Notes under the pieces: model-generated | Seen by the model: only the letters and a program-made list of their open reading frames with translations | What the model was told of the DNA's origin: nothing | Databases searched by the model: none | In this document: one piece after another, positions 36,768 through 44,573 of the stretch | Layout of the letters: every line of letters begins with the position of its first letter | Numbering within the stretch: position 1 is the stretch's first letter | Position numbers and translations under genes: made by a program | DNA from: Micromonospora siamensis | Lineage (GTDB): Bacteria > Actinomycetota > Actinomycetes > Mycobacteriales > Micromonosporaceae | Direction of reading: 5' to 3' | Assembly (NCBI RefSeq): GCF_900090305.1 | Contig: NZ_LT607751.1 | Coordinates: 2,294,001 to 2,358,000, forward strand | Length of the DNA stretch: 64,000 nucleotides

Positions 36768-37862
36768 TCAGGCCACGAAGCGGCGCCGGCGGCGCAGCAG
36801 CACGAGCGCGCCGCCTAGGGCGACGAGGCCGCCGCCGACCAGGGCGAACGTGGTGGCGTCGGCGCCCGTCTTCGGCAGCTCGGCCCCGGTGCCGCCGGCC
36901 CCCTGGCCGGGAGCGGCGGTGCCGGTGGGGCTCGGGCCGGCCGAGGGGGTGGCGGGCGACGCGGTCGCCGACGGCGCGGGATCGGTGATGACCGGCAGGT
37001 GCAGGGTCAGGTTGATGTCCTGGTTGGTGTAGCGCTGTTGGGGGGCGAGGATGAGGCGCAGGGTGCCCAGGCCCGGCGAGGGGCCGAAGCGCAGCTGGAA
37101 CGTGTCGGTGGCACCGGCGGCCAGCTTGACGTCACGGTAGATCTCGCAGCTGTCGCCCTCCCGGCTGGGCTCGCGGTAGGTCGGCGAGAGCAGCTCCGCG
37201 TTGGTGCGCAACATCAGCGAGTAGGCGCCGACGGTGAAGCTGCTGGCGTTGGTGACCTTGATGGTCACGGTGGAGGTGCCGTCGGCGTGCGGGGCCACTG
37301 AGCCGCGCAGCCGCAGCGCCGCCCGGGACGGCCAGTTGACCTTGATGCTCTCCGTGCGCCCCGACACCCCGTCCTCGGTGCGTCCGGTGACCGAGCCGAA
37401 CTCGGTGTGGTCGAAGATCGGCGGCGTCACCATCGAGCGGACCCTCAGGTGGTAGGTCCGCGAGCCGCCGGCCGGCAGCACCGCCGTGCGGCACAGCACC
37501 TGCTCCTTGTCACGGCCGCCCTCGGCCATGCAGTCAGCGTCACCCTTGCCGATGATGAGTTTCGTCGGCACGTCGACCAGGAAGAAGCCCCGGCCCGGCG
37601 TCGAGCCGGTGTTGCGGACGGTCACGTTGAGGTCGCCCATCGGGCTCCACGGGTCGCCGTTGAGGAAGACCAGGTAATCCGGCTTGGCCTTGAACGGGGC
37701 GTCGTGGGGGGTCGGGGTGGCGGCGACGGTCGGGGCGGTGGTCGGGCTCGCCGACGCGGTGGGGGTGGGCTGCGGGGTGACAGGGGTGGGCGCGGCCATC
37801 GCCGGGGTGGCGAGGGCGAGCGCCGAAGCGGCGACGGCGCCGGTCAGCATCGAGCGGAACAT
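36768..37862 (-). CDS. LPXTG-anchored cell-wall protein
   Basis: A 364-residue secreted protein. It starts M-F-R-S-M-L-T-G-A-V-A-A-S-A-L-A-L-A-T-P-A-M-A with a probable signal-peptidase site at A-M-A (residue 23), then a Pro/Thr-rich stretch, about 230 residues of beta-sandwich-like sequence with conserved-looking C-x-A-E-G and R-T-Y-H-L-R-V blocks, a Pro/Ser/Thr-rich wall-spanning region, the sortase motif L-P-K-T-G, a hydrophobic helix and an R-R-R-R-R tail. It is thus covalently anchored to peptidoglycan by a sortase (none in the window). The ATG at 37862 is preferred over upstream frame codons because of the signal peptide and GGGGAG upstream. The function of the exposed part is unknown. 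Confidence 0.87.
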   Translation of the reverse strand: MFRSMLTGAVAASALALATPAMAAPTPVTPQPTPTASASPTTAPTVAATPTPHDAPFKAKPDYLVFLNGDPWSPMGDLNVTVRNTGSTPGRGFFLVDVPTKLIIGKGDADCMAEGGRDKEQVLCRTAVLPAGGSRTYHLRVRSMVTPPIFDHTEFGSVTGRTEDGVSGRTESIKVNWPSRAALRLRGSVAPHADGTSTVTIKVTNASSFTVGAYSLMLRTNAELLSPTYREPSREGDSCEIYRDVKLAAGATDTFQLRFGPSPGLGTLRLILAPQQRYTNQDINLTLHLPVITDPAPSATASPATPSAGPSPTGTAAPGQGAGGTGAELPKTGADATTFALVGGGLVALGGALVLLRRRRRFVA

Positions 37863-37973
37863 CGGGGGCTCCCCGTGGGTCGTGGATCGCGTTGACTGGA
37901 ACACCACTTCTGAGTGCGCCCACGGGTTGCAGGGTTGCCGTCGAACAGGTGTCGGCTAGCCGACACCTCCGTC

Positions 37974-39539
37974 TCAGGGCAGCGCGGCGACCGCCGCCGC
38001 GTACGCCACACCGGTGTTCACCGTGGCGGCGACCAGCACCGCCAGCTGGGCCGGGGCCACCCCGTGCGCCAGGTCGACGGTCACGTCGCCGGCCAGCACC
38101 AGCTCCCCGTCGCGCTGGTGCACGTACGCCTTCGGCATCAGCCGGTCGTGGTTCCAGGCGTTGCAGAACGCGTACGCCTCGGCGAGCCGGCGGGCGGGCA
38201 GCCGGCGGTCGGCGACCACCCGGGCGTGCAGGATGTCGCCGCCCCCGCCGGCCGGGCGGAACCGGATCACCGCCCCGCCCCAGCGGCCGGTCACCGTGTC
38301 CCCCTCCACCGTGTACCCGTCCCCCCGCCCGTCCAGCGCGGCGGCGATCACCGGCACCCGCAGCGGCACCGGGCCGCCGTCGTCCTGCGGTTCCTCCGCC
38401 GGAGCGGGATCGTCGTCCGGGTCGTCGGGCGGCAGCGGCACCGGCGCGGCGAGGGGCCGTTCGGCCAGCCAGGAGGCGATCCGTCCGGACTGGTGACCGG
38501 TGCCGTTGCGGGCGTCGAAGCTGCCGGCCAGCCGGTGCGCCCGGGCCAGCAGCTCCGCGCCGAGCGTGGCGACGTCCACCTCGGCGCCGCGCCGGCCGGT
38601 CGCGTCCGGACGGTGGATCCGCCGGTCACCCCGGCCGGCCGCCACCGCCGACCCGCAGAGCAGCGCGCCCGCGGCGGCGAACTCCATCGCCGCCAGGTCG
38701 TCGGGGCAGCCGACGAGCCGGGGCAGCTGTTCGGTGAGGATGTCCAGCCCTCGGTCGAGGTGCCCGCCGAGCGCGCAGAACCGCAGGTGGGCCGCGAGGT
38801 ACGGCAGGCCGGCCGGCTCGCGCCGGTGCCGCCGGTACGCCCGGACATGGGCCCGCGCCGCCCGGTCCGGCTCGCCGAGCCGTAGCCAGGGCAGCTGCGC
38901 CACCGCCAGCGCCCGCTCGGGCTGGTCGGTGCAGTCGACGTCGCCGTCCAGCACCGGCGTCAGCGCCTCCAACGCCCCCCGGGTGTCGCCCCAACCGGCC
39001 AGCAGCTCGGCCTGCCGGACCAGGCCGCAGGCGGGGCAGCCGGCCGCCGGGTCGCCGACGGCCGCCCGCCAGCGGGCGTACTCGTGGCGGGCGGTCGGCT
39101 CGTCGCCGAGGTGGTCGGCCAGCCGGCAGCGCAGCTGGGCGACGAGCTCCGCGTCCGGGCCACCCCGGTCCGCCAGGTCGGCCAGGAGGGACCGGGCCTG
39201 CTCCAGGCCGGCCCGCGGGGTGCCGAACACCGCCTCCACCGCGTACCCCTGGTAGCGGCGCAGCGCCTCCGCGTCGACGGGCCGGTCGTCGAGCAGGTGC
39301 GGCGCCCGGTCCAGGGCGTCCCGGCAGCGGCGGACCGGATCGGCCAGCCGCCAGCGCTCCCCGAGGTGCAGGTACGCCTCGACCAGCGCGAGCCGGGCGT
39401 CGACCCCGCAGCGCAGGTCGCCCCGGGCGTCGGCCTGCCCGGCGACCCGTTCCAGCGCGGCCACCCGGGCCGGACCGTCGGGCAGGTCGCACGCGTCGGC
39501 CAGGGCCTGCGCCAGGGACCGGTCCCGGGCCGGTCTCAC
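37974..39539 (-). CDS. Helical-repeat protein with C-terminal YbjN domain
   Basis: A 521-residue protein. The first 390 residues are Ala/Leu/Arg-rich helices in a tetratricopeptide-like series (for example A-L-E-A-L-T-P-V-L-D and Y-L-A-A-H-L-R-F-C-A-L-G-G-H). A G-C-P-A-C motif near residue 240 could bind metal. A Pro/Asp-rich linker is followed by a YbjN domain containing F-C-N-A-W-N-H-D-R-L-M-P-K-A-Y-V-H, which repeats the block of the upstream 159-residue protein. The GTG start at 39539 overlaps the upstream stop (GTGA). YbjN proteins are thought to resemble type III secretion chaperones; in actinobacteria the role is unknown. It is the downstream gene of a two-gene unit. Confidence 0.82.
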   Translation of the reverse strand: MRPARDRSLAQALADACDLPDGPARVAALERVAGQADARGDLRCGVDARLALVEAYLHLGERWRLADPVRRCRDALDRAPHLLDDRPVDAEALRRYQGYAVEAVFGTPRAGLEQARSLLADLADRGGPDAELVAQLRCRLADHLGDEPTARHEYARWRAAVGDPAAGCPACGLVRQAELLAGWGDTRGALEALTPVLDGDVDCTDQPERALAVAQLPWLRLGEPDRAARAHVRAYRRHRREPAGLPYLAAHLRFCALGGHLDRGLDILTEQLPRLVGCPDDLAAMEFAAAGALLCGSAVAAGRGDRRIHRPDATGRRGAEVDVATLGAELLARAHRLAGSFDARNGTGHQSGRIASWLAERPLAAPVPLPPDDPDDDPAPAEEPQDDGGPVPLRVPVIAAALDGRGDGYTVEGDTVTGRWGGAVIRFRPAGGGGDILHARVVADRRLPARRLAEAYAFCNAWNHDRLMPKAYVHQRDGELVLAGDVTVDLAHGVAPAQLAVLVAATVNTGVAYAAAVAALP

Positions 39540-40015
39540 CGGACGGTCCCGCCGGGCAACGCGCGGACCGCCGCCGCGAGCTGGCAACCGGTGGTGATGC
39601 CGCAGTCCAACAACTGGTCCAGCTGGTGCGGGGTCACCCCGGCCTCCAGGTCGGTGATGGTCTCGCCGCACACCAGCGCCCGCCCGTCGTCGTCCACGTG
39701 CACGTACGCCTTCGGCCAGAGCCGGTCGTGGTTCCAGGCGTTGCAGAACGCGTACAGGTCGGGGACCTGTTCGATGCCGAAGGTGGGGGCGGCGACGGTG
39801 CGGATCTGGAGCACCTCCCCGGCCCGGCCCAGCCGCAGGAACCAGACCAGGCTGTCGTCCCAGCGGCCCACCAGGTCGCCGTCGGCGTCGGCCGACACGA
39901 CGTACCCCCGGGCGCCGAGCACCGCGGCGACCAGTTCCCCGGTCAGCGGGCGCGGCGTGCGCGGGTGCCCGGCCAGGGGGCCGTCCGGACCGTCCTCGAT
40001 CTCCGGCGACGCCAT
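39536..40015 (-). CDS. YbjN domain-containing protein
   Basis: A 159-residue acidic protein consisting mainly of one YbjN domain: L-V-A-A-V-L-G-A-R-G-Y-V-V-S near residue 28, W-D-D-S-L-V-W-F-L-R-L-G near 52, then F-C-N-A-W-N-H-D-R-L-W-P-K-A-Y-V-H near 89 and A-G-V-T-P-H-Q-L-D-Q-L. The ATG at 40015 has AAGGGA six bases upstream on the minus strand. It is translationally coupled with the larger YbjN protein and divergent from ftsK (105-bp spacer). No function is assigned. Confidence 0.85.
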   Translation of the reverse strand: MASPEIEDGPDGPLAGHPRTPRPLTGELVAAVLGARGYVVSADADGDLVGRWDDSLVWFLRLGRAGEVLQIRTVAAPTFGIEQVPDLYAFCNAWNHDRLWPKAYVHVDDDGRALVCGETITDLEAGVTPHQLDQLLDCGITTGCQLAAAVRALPGGTVR

Positions 40016-40120
40016 CCGGGATCCCTTCTGCGGCGAATAACACAACGGACGGCGCGGACCGTGCTGCGACGCGCGGACGAAAAGCGGCGATCCACCGGGT
40101 CCCACCGTTACGGTGACTGT

Positions 40121-42580
40121 ATGGCGGGCCGTACCTCTCAAGCGAGCCGGCGGCGCGGCGCGTCGTCGCGCAACACGACGAACAGTCGTGCCCGCCAACC
40201 GGCGAAGAAGGCGACCCGGGCGACCGCGCGGCGGCGTCCACCGGCCCGCACGGGGCTGGCCGTCTACGTCGGACGTGGTGTCGGCGCGGTGTGGATGGGG
40301 CTGGCGCACGGCGTCGGCTGGGCGGTGCGTGGCGCCGGCCGGCAGGTCGCCTCCGCCCGTGACCTGGACCCGGAGCACCGCCGGGACGGCGGCGGGCTGC
40401 TCCTGTTCGGCCTGGCCATCCTCAGCGCGGTGGCGATCTGGTTCTCCGGCGCCGGGCCGTTGGGGGCCCGGCTGGCCGACACGGTACGCCTCTTCCTCGG
40501 TTCCATCGCCGTGATCGTCCCGGTGCTGCTGATGATCGGCGCGTGGCGACTCATGCGGACCGACCCGGACCCGGAGCACCGGGGCCGTGGGCTGGTCGGC
40601 TGGTCCTCGATGCTGGTCGCCACCGCGGCGATGCTCCACATCGGGCAAAACCCGGTGGACCAGGTCCAGCGCGACTACGCCGGCGGCCTGGTCGGCGCCG
40701 GGATCGGCGACCTGCTCGAACGTGCCGTCACCGCCTGGGTGGCGGTGCCGCTGCTGATCCTGCTGCTGCTCTTCGGGCTGCTGGTGGTCACCGCCACGCC
40801 GATCAACAAGATCCCGGAACGGCTCGGCCTGCTCGCCGGCACGCTGGTCGCCCCGTCCGACGAGGACGACGTCGATGCCGTCGAGGTGGTCGAGAAGCCG
40901 GCCCGTCGCCGCCCGGCCAAGCGGCTGCCGCCGCCGGTGGACCTGGACGACCTGGAGGAGCCCGGCGAGGGCGTGGACCTCCAGGACACCATCGTGCTGC
41001 CCCGCAAGCCGCCGTCCAAGGTGCCGGCCAGCCGCAAGCCGGTCGAGCCGCCGGAGCACTCGCCGCTGCCCACCCGCGCCGAGCAGTTGGAGATAAACGG
41101 GCTGGCCGGCGACTACACGCTGCCCCCGGCCAACATGCTCGGCAGCGGTGCCGCGCCGAAGACCCGCAGCAAGGCCAACGACGAGGTGATCGCCGCGCTG
41201 ACCGGCGTCTTCGACCAGTTCGACGTGGACGCCGCGGTCACCGGCTTCACCCGCGGCCCGACCGTCACCCGCTACGAGGTCGAGCTGGGGCACGGGGTCA
41301 AGGTCGAGCGGATCACCCAGCTCTCCCGCAACATCGCGTACGCGGTGAAGTCGCCGGACGTGCGGATCCTCAGCCCGATCCCGGGCAAGAGCGCGGTCGG
41401 CGTGGAGATCCCGAACACCGACCCGGAGAACGTCGCGCTCGGCGACGTGCTGCGCTCCCGGGCCGCCACCAGCGACCACCACCCGATGGTGGTCGCCCTC
41501 GGCAAGGACATCGAGGGCGGCTTCGTGGTGGCCAACCTCGCGAAGATGCCGCACATCCTGATCGCCGGCGCCACCGGGGCTGGCAAGTCGTCCTGCCTGA
41601 ACTCGCTGCTGGTCTCCATCCTCACCCGGGCCACGCCGGACGAGGTGCGGCTGCTGCTGATCGACCCGAAGCGGGTCGAGATGACCGGTTACGAGGGCAT
41701 CCCGCACCTGGTCACCCCGATCGTGACCAACGCGAAGAAGGCGGCCGACTCGCTGGAGTGGGTCGTCCGCGAGATGGACATGCGCTACGACGACCTCGCC
41801 GCCAACGGGGTCCGGCACATCGACGACTTCAACCGCAAGGTCCGCAACGGCGAGATCAAGGCCCCGCCGGGCGTCGAACGGGAGCTGCGGCCGTACCCGT
41901 ACCTCCTGGTGATCGTGGACGAGCTGGCCGACCTGATGATGGTCGCCCCGCGCGACGTCGAGGACTCCATCGTCCGGATCACCCAGCTCGCCCGGGCCGC
42001 CGGCATCCACCTGGTGCTGGCCACCCAGCGCCCCTCGGTCGACGTGGTGACCGGCCTGATCAAGGCGAACGTGCCGTCCCGGCTGGCCTTCGCCACCTCG
42101 TCGCTGGCCGACTCGCGGGTCATCCTCGACCAGCCCGGCGCGGAGAAGCTGCTCGGTCGCGGCGACGGGCTCTTCCTGCCGATGGGCGCGTCGAAGCCGA
42201 TCCGGATCCAGGGCGCCTGGGTGACCGAGCGCGAGATCACCGATGTGGTGAAGTTCTGCAAGGACCAGCGTGAGCCGGAGTTCCGCTCGGATGTGCTGAC
42301 CGTCGCGCAGGACAGCAAGAAGAAGATCGACGAGGACATCGGCGACGACCTGGACCTGCTGGTGCAGGCCGTGGAGCTGGTGGTCACCTCGCAGTTCGGC
42401 TCGACCTCGATGCTCCAGCGCAAGCTGCGGGTCGGCTTCGCCAAGGCCGGCCGGCTGATGGACCTGATGGAGACCCGCGGCGTGGTCGGCCCGTCGGAGG
42501 GTTCCAAGGCGCGCGACGTGCTGGTCAAGCCGGACGAGCTGGAGGACGTGCTGGGCGGGCTGCGCGGCGAGGGCGAATAG
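40121..42580 (+). CDS. ftsK: DNA translocase FtsK
   Basis: An 819-residue FtsK/SpoIIIE translocase that clears chromosome DNA from the division septum. The basic N-terminus (M-A-G-R-T-S-Q-A-S-R-R-R) leads to about four membrane helices (residues 85-235), an acidic/Pro linker, the alpha-beta motor with Walker A G-A-T-G-A-G-K-S-S (near residue 482), and Walker B L-L-L-I-D-P-K and L-V-I-V-D-E-L-A-D-L-M. The C-terminal gamma winged helix reads Q-F-G-S-T-S-M-L-Q-R-K-L-R-V-G-F. ATG 40121 has TACGGT six bases upstream (leaderless). Placement relative to rnj and pgsA follows the mycobacterial order. Confidence 0.97.
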   Translation: MAGRTSQASRRRGASSRNTTNSRARQPAKKATRATARRRPPARTGLAVYVGRGVGAVWMGLAHGVGWAVRGAGRQVASARDLDPEHRRDGGGLLLFGLAILSAVAIWFSGAGPLGARLADTVRLFLGSIAVIVPVLLMIGAWRLMRTDPDPEHRGRGLVGWSSMLVATAAMLHIGQNPVDQVQRDYAGGLVGAGIGDLLERAVTAWVAVPLLILLLLFGLLVVTATPINKIPERLGLLAGTLVAPSDEDDVDAVEVVEKPARRRPAKRLPPPVDLDDLEEPGEGVDLQDTIVLPRKPPSKVPASRKPVEPPEHSPLPTRAEQLEINGLAGDYTLPPANMLGSGAAPKTRSKANDEVIAALTGVFDQFDVDAAVTGFTRGPTVTRYEVELGHGVKVERITQLSRNIAYAVKSPDVRILSPIPGKSAVGVEIPNTDPENVALGDVLRSRAATSDHHPMVVALGKDIEGGFVVANLAKMPHILIAGATGAGKSSCLNSLLVSILTRATPDEVRLLLIDPKRVEMTGYEGIPHLVTPIVTNAKKAADSLEWVVREMDMRYDDLAANGVRHIDDFNRKVRNGEIKAPPGVERELRPYPYLLVIVDELADLMMVAPRDVEDSIVRITQLARAAGIHLVLATQRPSVDVVTGLIKANVPSRLAFATSSLADSRVILDQPGAEKLLGRGDGLFLPMGASKPIRIQGAWVTEREITDVVKFCKDQREPEFRSDVLTVAQDSKKKIDEDIGDDLDLLVQAVELVVTSQFGSTSMLQRKLRVGFAKAGRLMDLMETRGVVGPSEGSKARDVLVKPDELEDVLGGLRGEGE

Positions 42581-42616
42581 CCGCCGTCGACCCGCCGGGG
42601 CGGGATCCGAGCACGA

Positions 42617-42647
42617 CGAAGGCCCGCCGGTGACCGGCGGGCCTTCG
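42617..42647. terminator. Bidirectional terminator after ftsK
   Basis: A perfect 14-bp stem (CGAAGGCCCGCCGG with CCGGCGGGCCTTCG) closes a TGA loop, 36 bp after ftsK and 13 bp from the 3' end of the convergent membrane-protein gene. Confidence 0.85.
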
Positions 42648-42660
42648 TGGTCCGGGTGGA

Positions 42661-42906
42661 TCAGGCGTTCAGGATGATGGCCGCGATCACCAGGCCGAGG
42701 ACGGCGCCGGCCACGCTGGCGGCGGCGGCGTACCAGCCCAGCGGCTTGTCGCCCAGCACCGCGCCGACGATGCCGAGCACCACGCCGATCACGCCGAAGA
42801 TGATCGGGTTGAGCAGCAGCGCGAGCGCGGCGAAGACGAAGCCGAGGATCGTGCAGATGCGGGCGGCGTTGCTGCGCGGGCGGGCGGGCGTGTGCATGTC
42901 GGCCAT
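42661..42906 (-). CDS. Small two-helix membrane protein (DUF4190-like)
   Basis: An 81-residue protein with a short basic N-terminus and about two to three hydrophobic helices (residues 18-50 and 58-80), separated by G-D-K-P-L-G-W-Y. The I-I-F-G-V-I-G-V-V-L-G-I-V-G-A-V-L-G-D pattern resembles DUF4190-type proteins. ATG 42906 has GAGGACGT upstream on the minus strand. No function can be given. It lies between ftsK (convergent) and the guanidinium exporter (same strand, 110-bp gap). Confidence 0.7.
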   Translation of the reverse strand: MADMHTPARPRSNAARICTILGFVFAALALLLNPIIFGVIGVVLGIVGAVLGDKPLGWYAAAASVAGAVLGLVIAAIILNA

Positions 42907-43016
42907 GACGTCCTCCGTGGTGAGTGCCGGTGTGGTGGTGGCCCGATCTCTACCCAGTCGGCGCTCGCGCTACGCATCAATGCCGATACCGCCCGACAGC
43001 GGTCTTTCCCGGCGGG

Positions 43017-43331
43017 TCAGTGGAAGAGCTTCAGGCCGACCACCCCGGCCACCACCAGCGCCAGGCAGGCGATCCGGGGCAGGCTGGCCGACTCACCCAG
43101 GGCCAGCATGCCGACCAGGGCGGTGCCCACCGCGCCGATGCCCACCCAGACCGCGTAGCCGGTGCCGACCGGGATGTCGCGCAACGCGTACGCCAGGCCG
43201 GCCATGCTGCCGATCAGGGTGACCGCGAAGACGGCCGTGGGGAGGGGACGGGTGAAGCCGGAACTGCGGTCCAGGGCGATCGCCCACGCGGTCTCCAGCA
43301 GACCGGAGAGCACCAGCACGGTCCAGGCCAT
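43017..43331 (-). CDS. SMR family guanidinium exporter (Gdx/SugE type)
   Basis: A 104-residue small multidrug resistance protein with four membrane helices. Numbered from ATG 43331 it has the Gdx set of functional residues: Glu13 (central proton/substrate carboxylate), Trp16, Ser42, Tyr59 and Trp62, together with the G-T-G-Y-A-V-W-V-G-I-G-A-V-G signature of the SugE/Gdx branch rather than EmrE/QacE. Such dimers exchange guanidinium for two protons. AGAAGG lies eight bases upstream of ATG 43331, so that start is preferred over the in-frame GTG 43340. A guanidine-III riboswitch at 43393-43433 precedes it, which independently supports the substrate. Confidence 0.92.
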   Translation of the reverse strand: MAWTVLVLSGLLETAWAIALDRSSGFTRPLPTAVFAVTLIGSMAGLAYALRDIPVGTGYAVWVGIGAVGTALVGMLALGESASLPRIACLALVVAGVVGLKLFH

Positions 43332-43392
43332 GACGGTCACCTTCTACAGGTACGGGCCCGGCCGCCGGGGCCGGGACGAGTCGGGTGGTCAC

Positions 43393-43433
43393 GGGGCGTC
43401 TTGCTTCACCGGGTACGCCCACGACTCGTCCGG
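43393..43433 (-). promoter_or_regulatory. Guanidine-III (ykkC-III) riboswitch aptamer
   Basis: On the minus strand the 41 bases read CCGGACGAG-TCGTGGGCGTACCCGGT-GAAG-CAAGACGCCCC. This matches the class III guanidine aptamer pattern known from Thermobifida fusca (CCGGACGAG...CGUACCCGGU...CAAGACG). The GGGCG/CGCCC helix and the CCGG-CCGG pseudoknot pairing are both conserved. It ends 61 bases before the start of the SMR exporter gene; a GC-rich hairpin (43357-43375) between them may be the expression platform. Confidence 0.92.
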
Positions 43434-43528
43434 GGCGGCCCGGCCGAGTCGCCCGGTGCCGCCGGATCCGACGCTAGCACCGCCTCCGGTGACCCGGCTG
43501 CCGCTGTGGTGACGAGGGCCACGACGGG

Positions 43529-43559
43529 TGGATCTCAACCTGACTTCAGGTTGCAGGAT
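43529..43559 (+). promoter_or_regulatory. MerR-type promoter of the ornithine-cyclodeaminase-family gene
   Basis: TGGATC (43529-43534, -35) and CAGGAT (43554-43559, -10) are separated by 19 bp occupied by the perfect palindrome CAACCTGA-CT-TCAGGTTG (43536-43553). Over-long spacers filled by a dyad are the mark of promoters activated by MerR-family regulators, which untwist the DNA. The ATG follows six bases after the -10, so the mRNA is probably leaderless. Confidence 0.7.
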
Positions 43560-43565
43560 GGGGGC

Positions 43566-44489
43566 ATGGCCCTGCTCTTCTCCGACGCCGACGTCGCCGC
43601 CGCGCTGGACGCCCCGGGCGCCGTCGCCGCCATGCGGGACGCCCTGCTCGCCGCGTACCAGGGGCGGCTGATCGCCCCGCCCCGCGCCGCCGCCCCGCTG
43701 GGCGGCGGGCGGATGGTGCTCACCGCCGGCCATCTCACCGGCGAGTGGTACGGCTTCCGCTCCTACGACACCTTCGGCCACCCCGAGGCGGAGCAGGTGG
43801 TGGTGCTGCACGACGGCCGTACCGGCGCGGTGCGGGCCGTCGCGGTCGGTGAGGAGCTGGGCTCCCGGCGTACCGGGGGACTGGGCGGGGCCGCCGTCGC
43901 CGCGCTGGCGAGGCCGGACGCCGCCACGCTCGGCGTGATCGGCTCCGGCCGGCAGGCCTGGACCCAGGTCTGGGCCGCCGCCGCCGTACGCCCGCTGCGC
44001 GAGGTGCTGGTGCACAGCCGCTCGGCAGCCCGGCGGGAGGCGTTCGCCGCCCGGGTCCGCGCCGAGCTGGGCGTGCCCGCCCGGGCGGTGGGCAGCGCCC
44101 GCGAGGCGGTCACCGACGCCGCGATCGTGGTACTCGCCACCACCAGCGTCACGCCGGTGCTCGACGCCACCGACCTCGCCCCGGGCGCCCACGTCAACAC
44201 CGTCGGCTTCAAGCAGGTCGACCGGCACGAGTTCGGCCCCGACCTGCTGGACCGCGCCGACGTGCTGGTCACCGACTCGCCGGCCCAGGCCGCCGCGTAC
44301 GCCCCGCCGATGCTCGCCGCCGTCGCGCCGTACGCCGGGCGGCTGGGCGACCTGGGCGCGGTGCTGGCCGGCGCCGCCCCCGGCCGGACCGGCGCGGACC
44401 AGGTCACGGTCTTCTGCTCGACCGGACTGGCCGGCACGGAGGTCTTCCTGCTCGACCGGTTGGTCCGGGTCGGCGCCCCGGCGGTGTGA
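43566..44489 (+). CDS. Ornithine cyclodeaminase / mu-crystallin family protein
   Basis: A 307-residue NAD(P)-dependent protein. The Rossmann motif V-I-G-S-G-R-Q-A-W lies near residues 121-129, preceded by G-S-R-R-T-G-G-L-G-G-A-A-V. The N-terminus (L-L-F-S-D-A-D-V) and N-T-V-G-F block are typical. The family includes ornithine cyclodeaminase, alanine dehydrogenase and imine reductases; the A-P-P-R-A and R-S-Y-D-T-F segments do not decide the substrate. It is divergent from the guanidinium exporter, but its own promoter looks MerR-controlled, so a functional link is uncertain. ATG 43566 is the only start consistent with the promoter. Confidence 0.87.
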   Translation: MALLFSDADVAAALDAPGAVAAMRDALLAAYQGRLIAPPRAAAPLGGGRMVLTAGHLTGEWYGFRSYDTFGHPEAEQVVVLHDGRTGAVRAVAVGEELGSRRTGGLGGAAVAALARPDAATLGVIGSGRQAWTQVWAAAAVRPLREVLVHSRSAARREAFAARVRAELGVPARAVGSAREAVTDAAIVVLATTSVTPVLDATDLAPGAHVNTVGFKQVDRHEFGPDLLDRADVLVTDSPAQAAAYAPPMLAAVAPYAGRLGDLGAVLAGAAPGRTGADQVTVFCSTGLAGTEVFLLDRLVRVGAPAV

Positions 44490-44573
44490 TCGTCGCCGCA
44501 TCCGCCGCCGCCGCACGTGGGCCGGGGGCCCTCCTTCGCCGAGGCTGCCCGCTCGGACCGGTACCCTCGATTG

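Noticed and set aside
43434..43500. A guanidine-I (ykkC) aptamer upstream of the class III aptamer
   Set aside because: GCTAGCGTCGGATCC recalls the 5' part of ykkC, but the required downstream conserved segments are missing.
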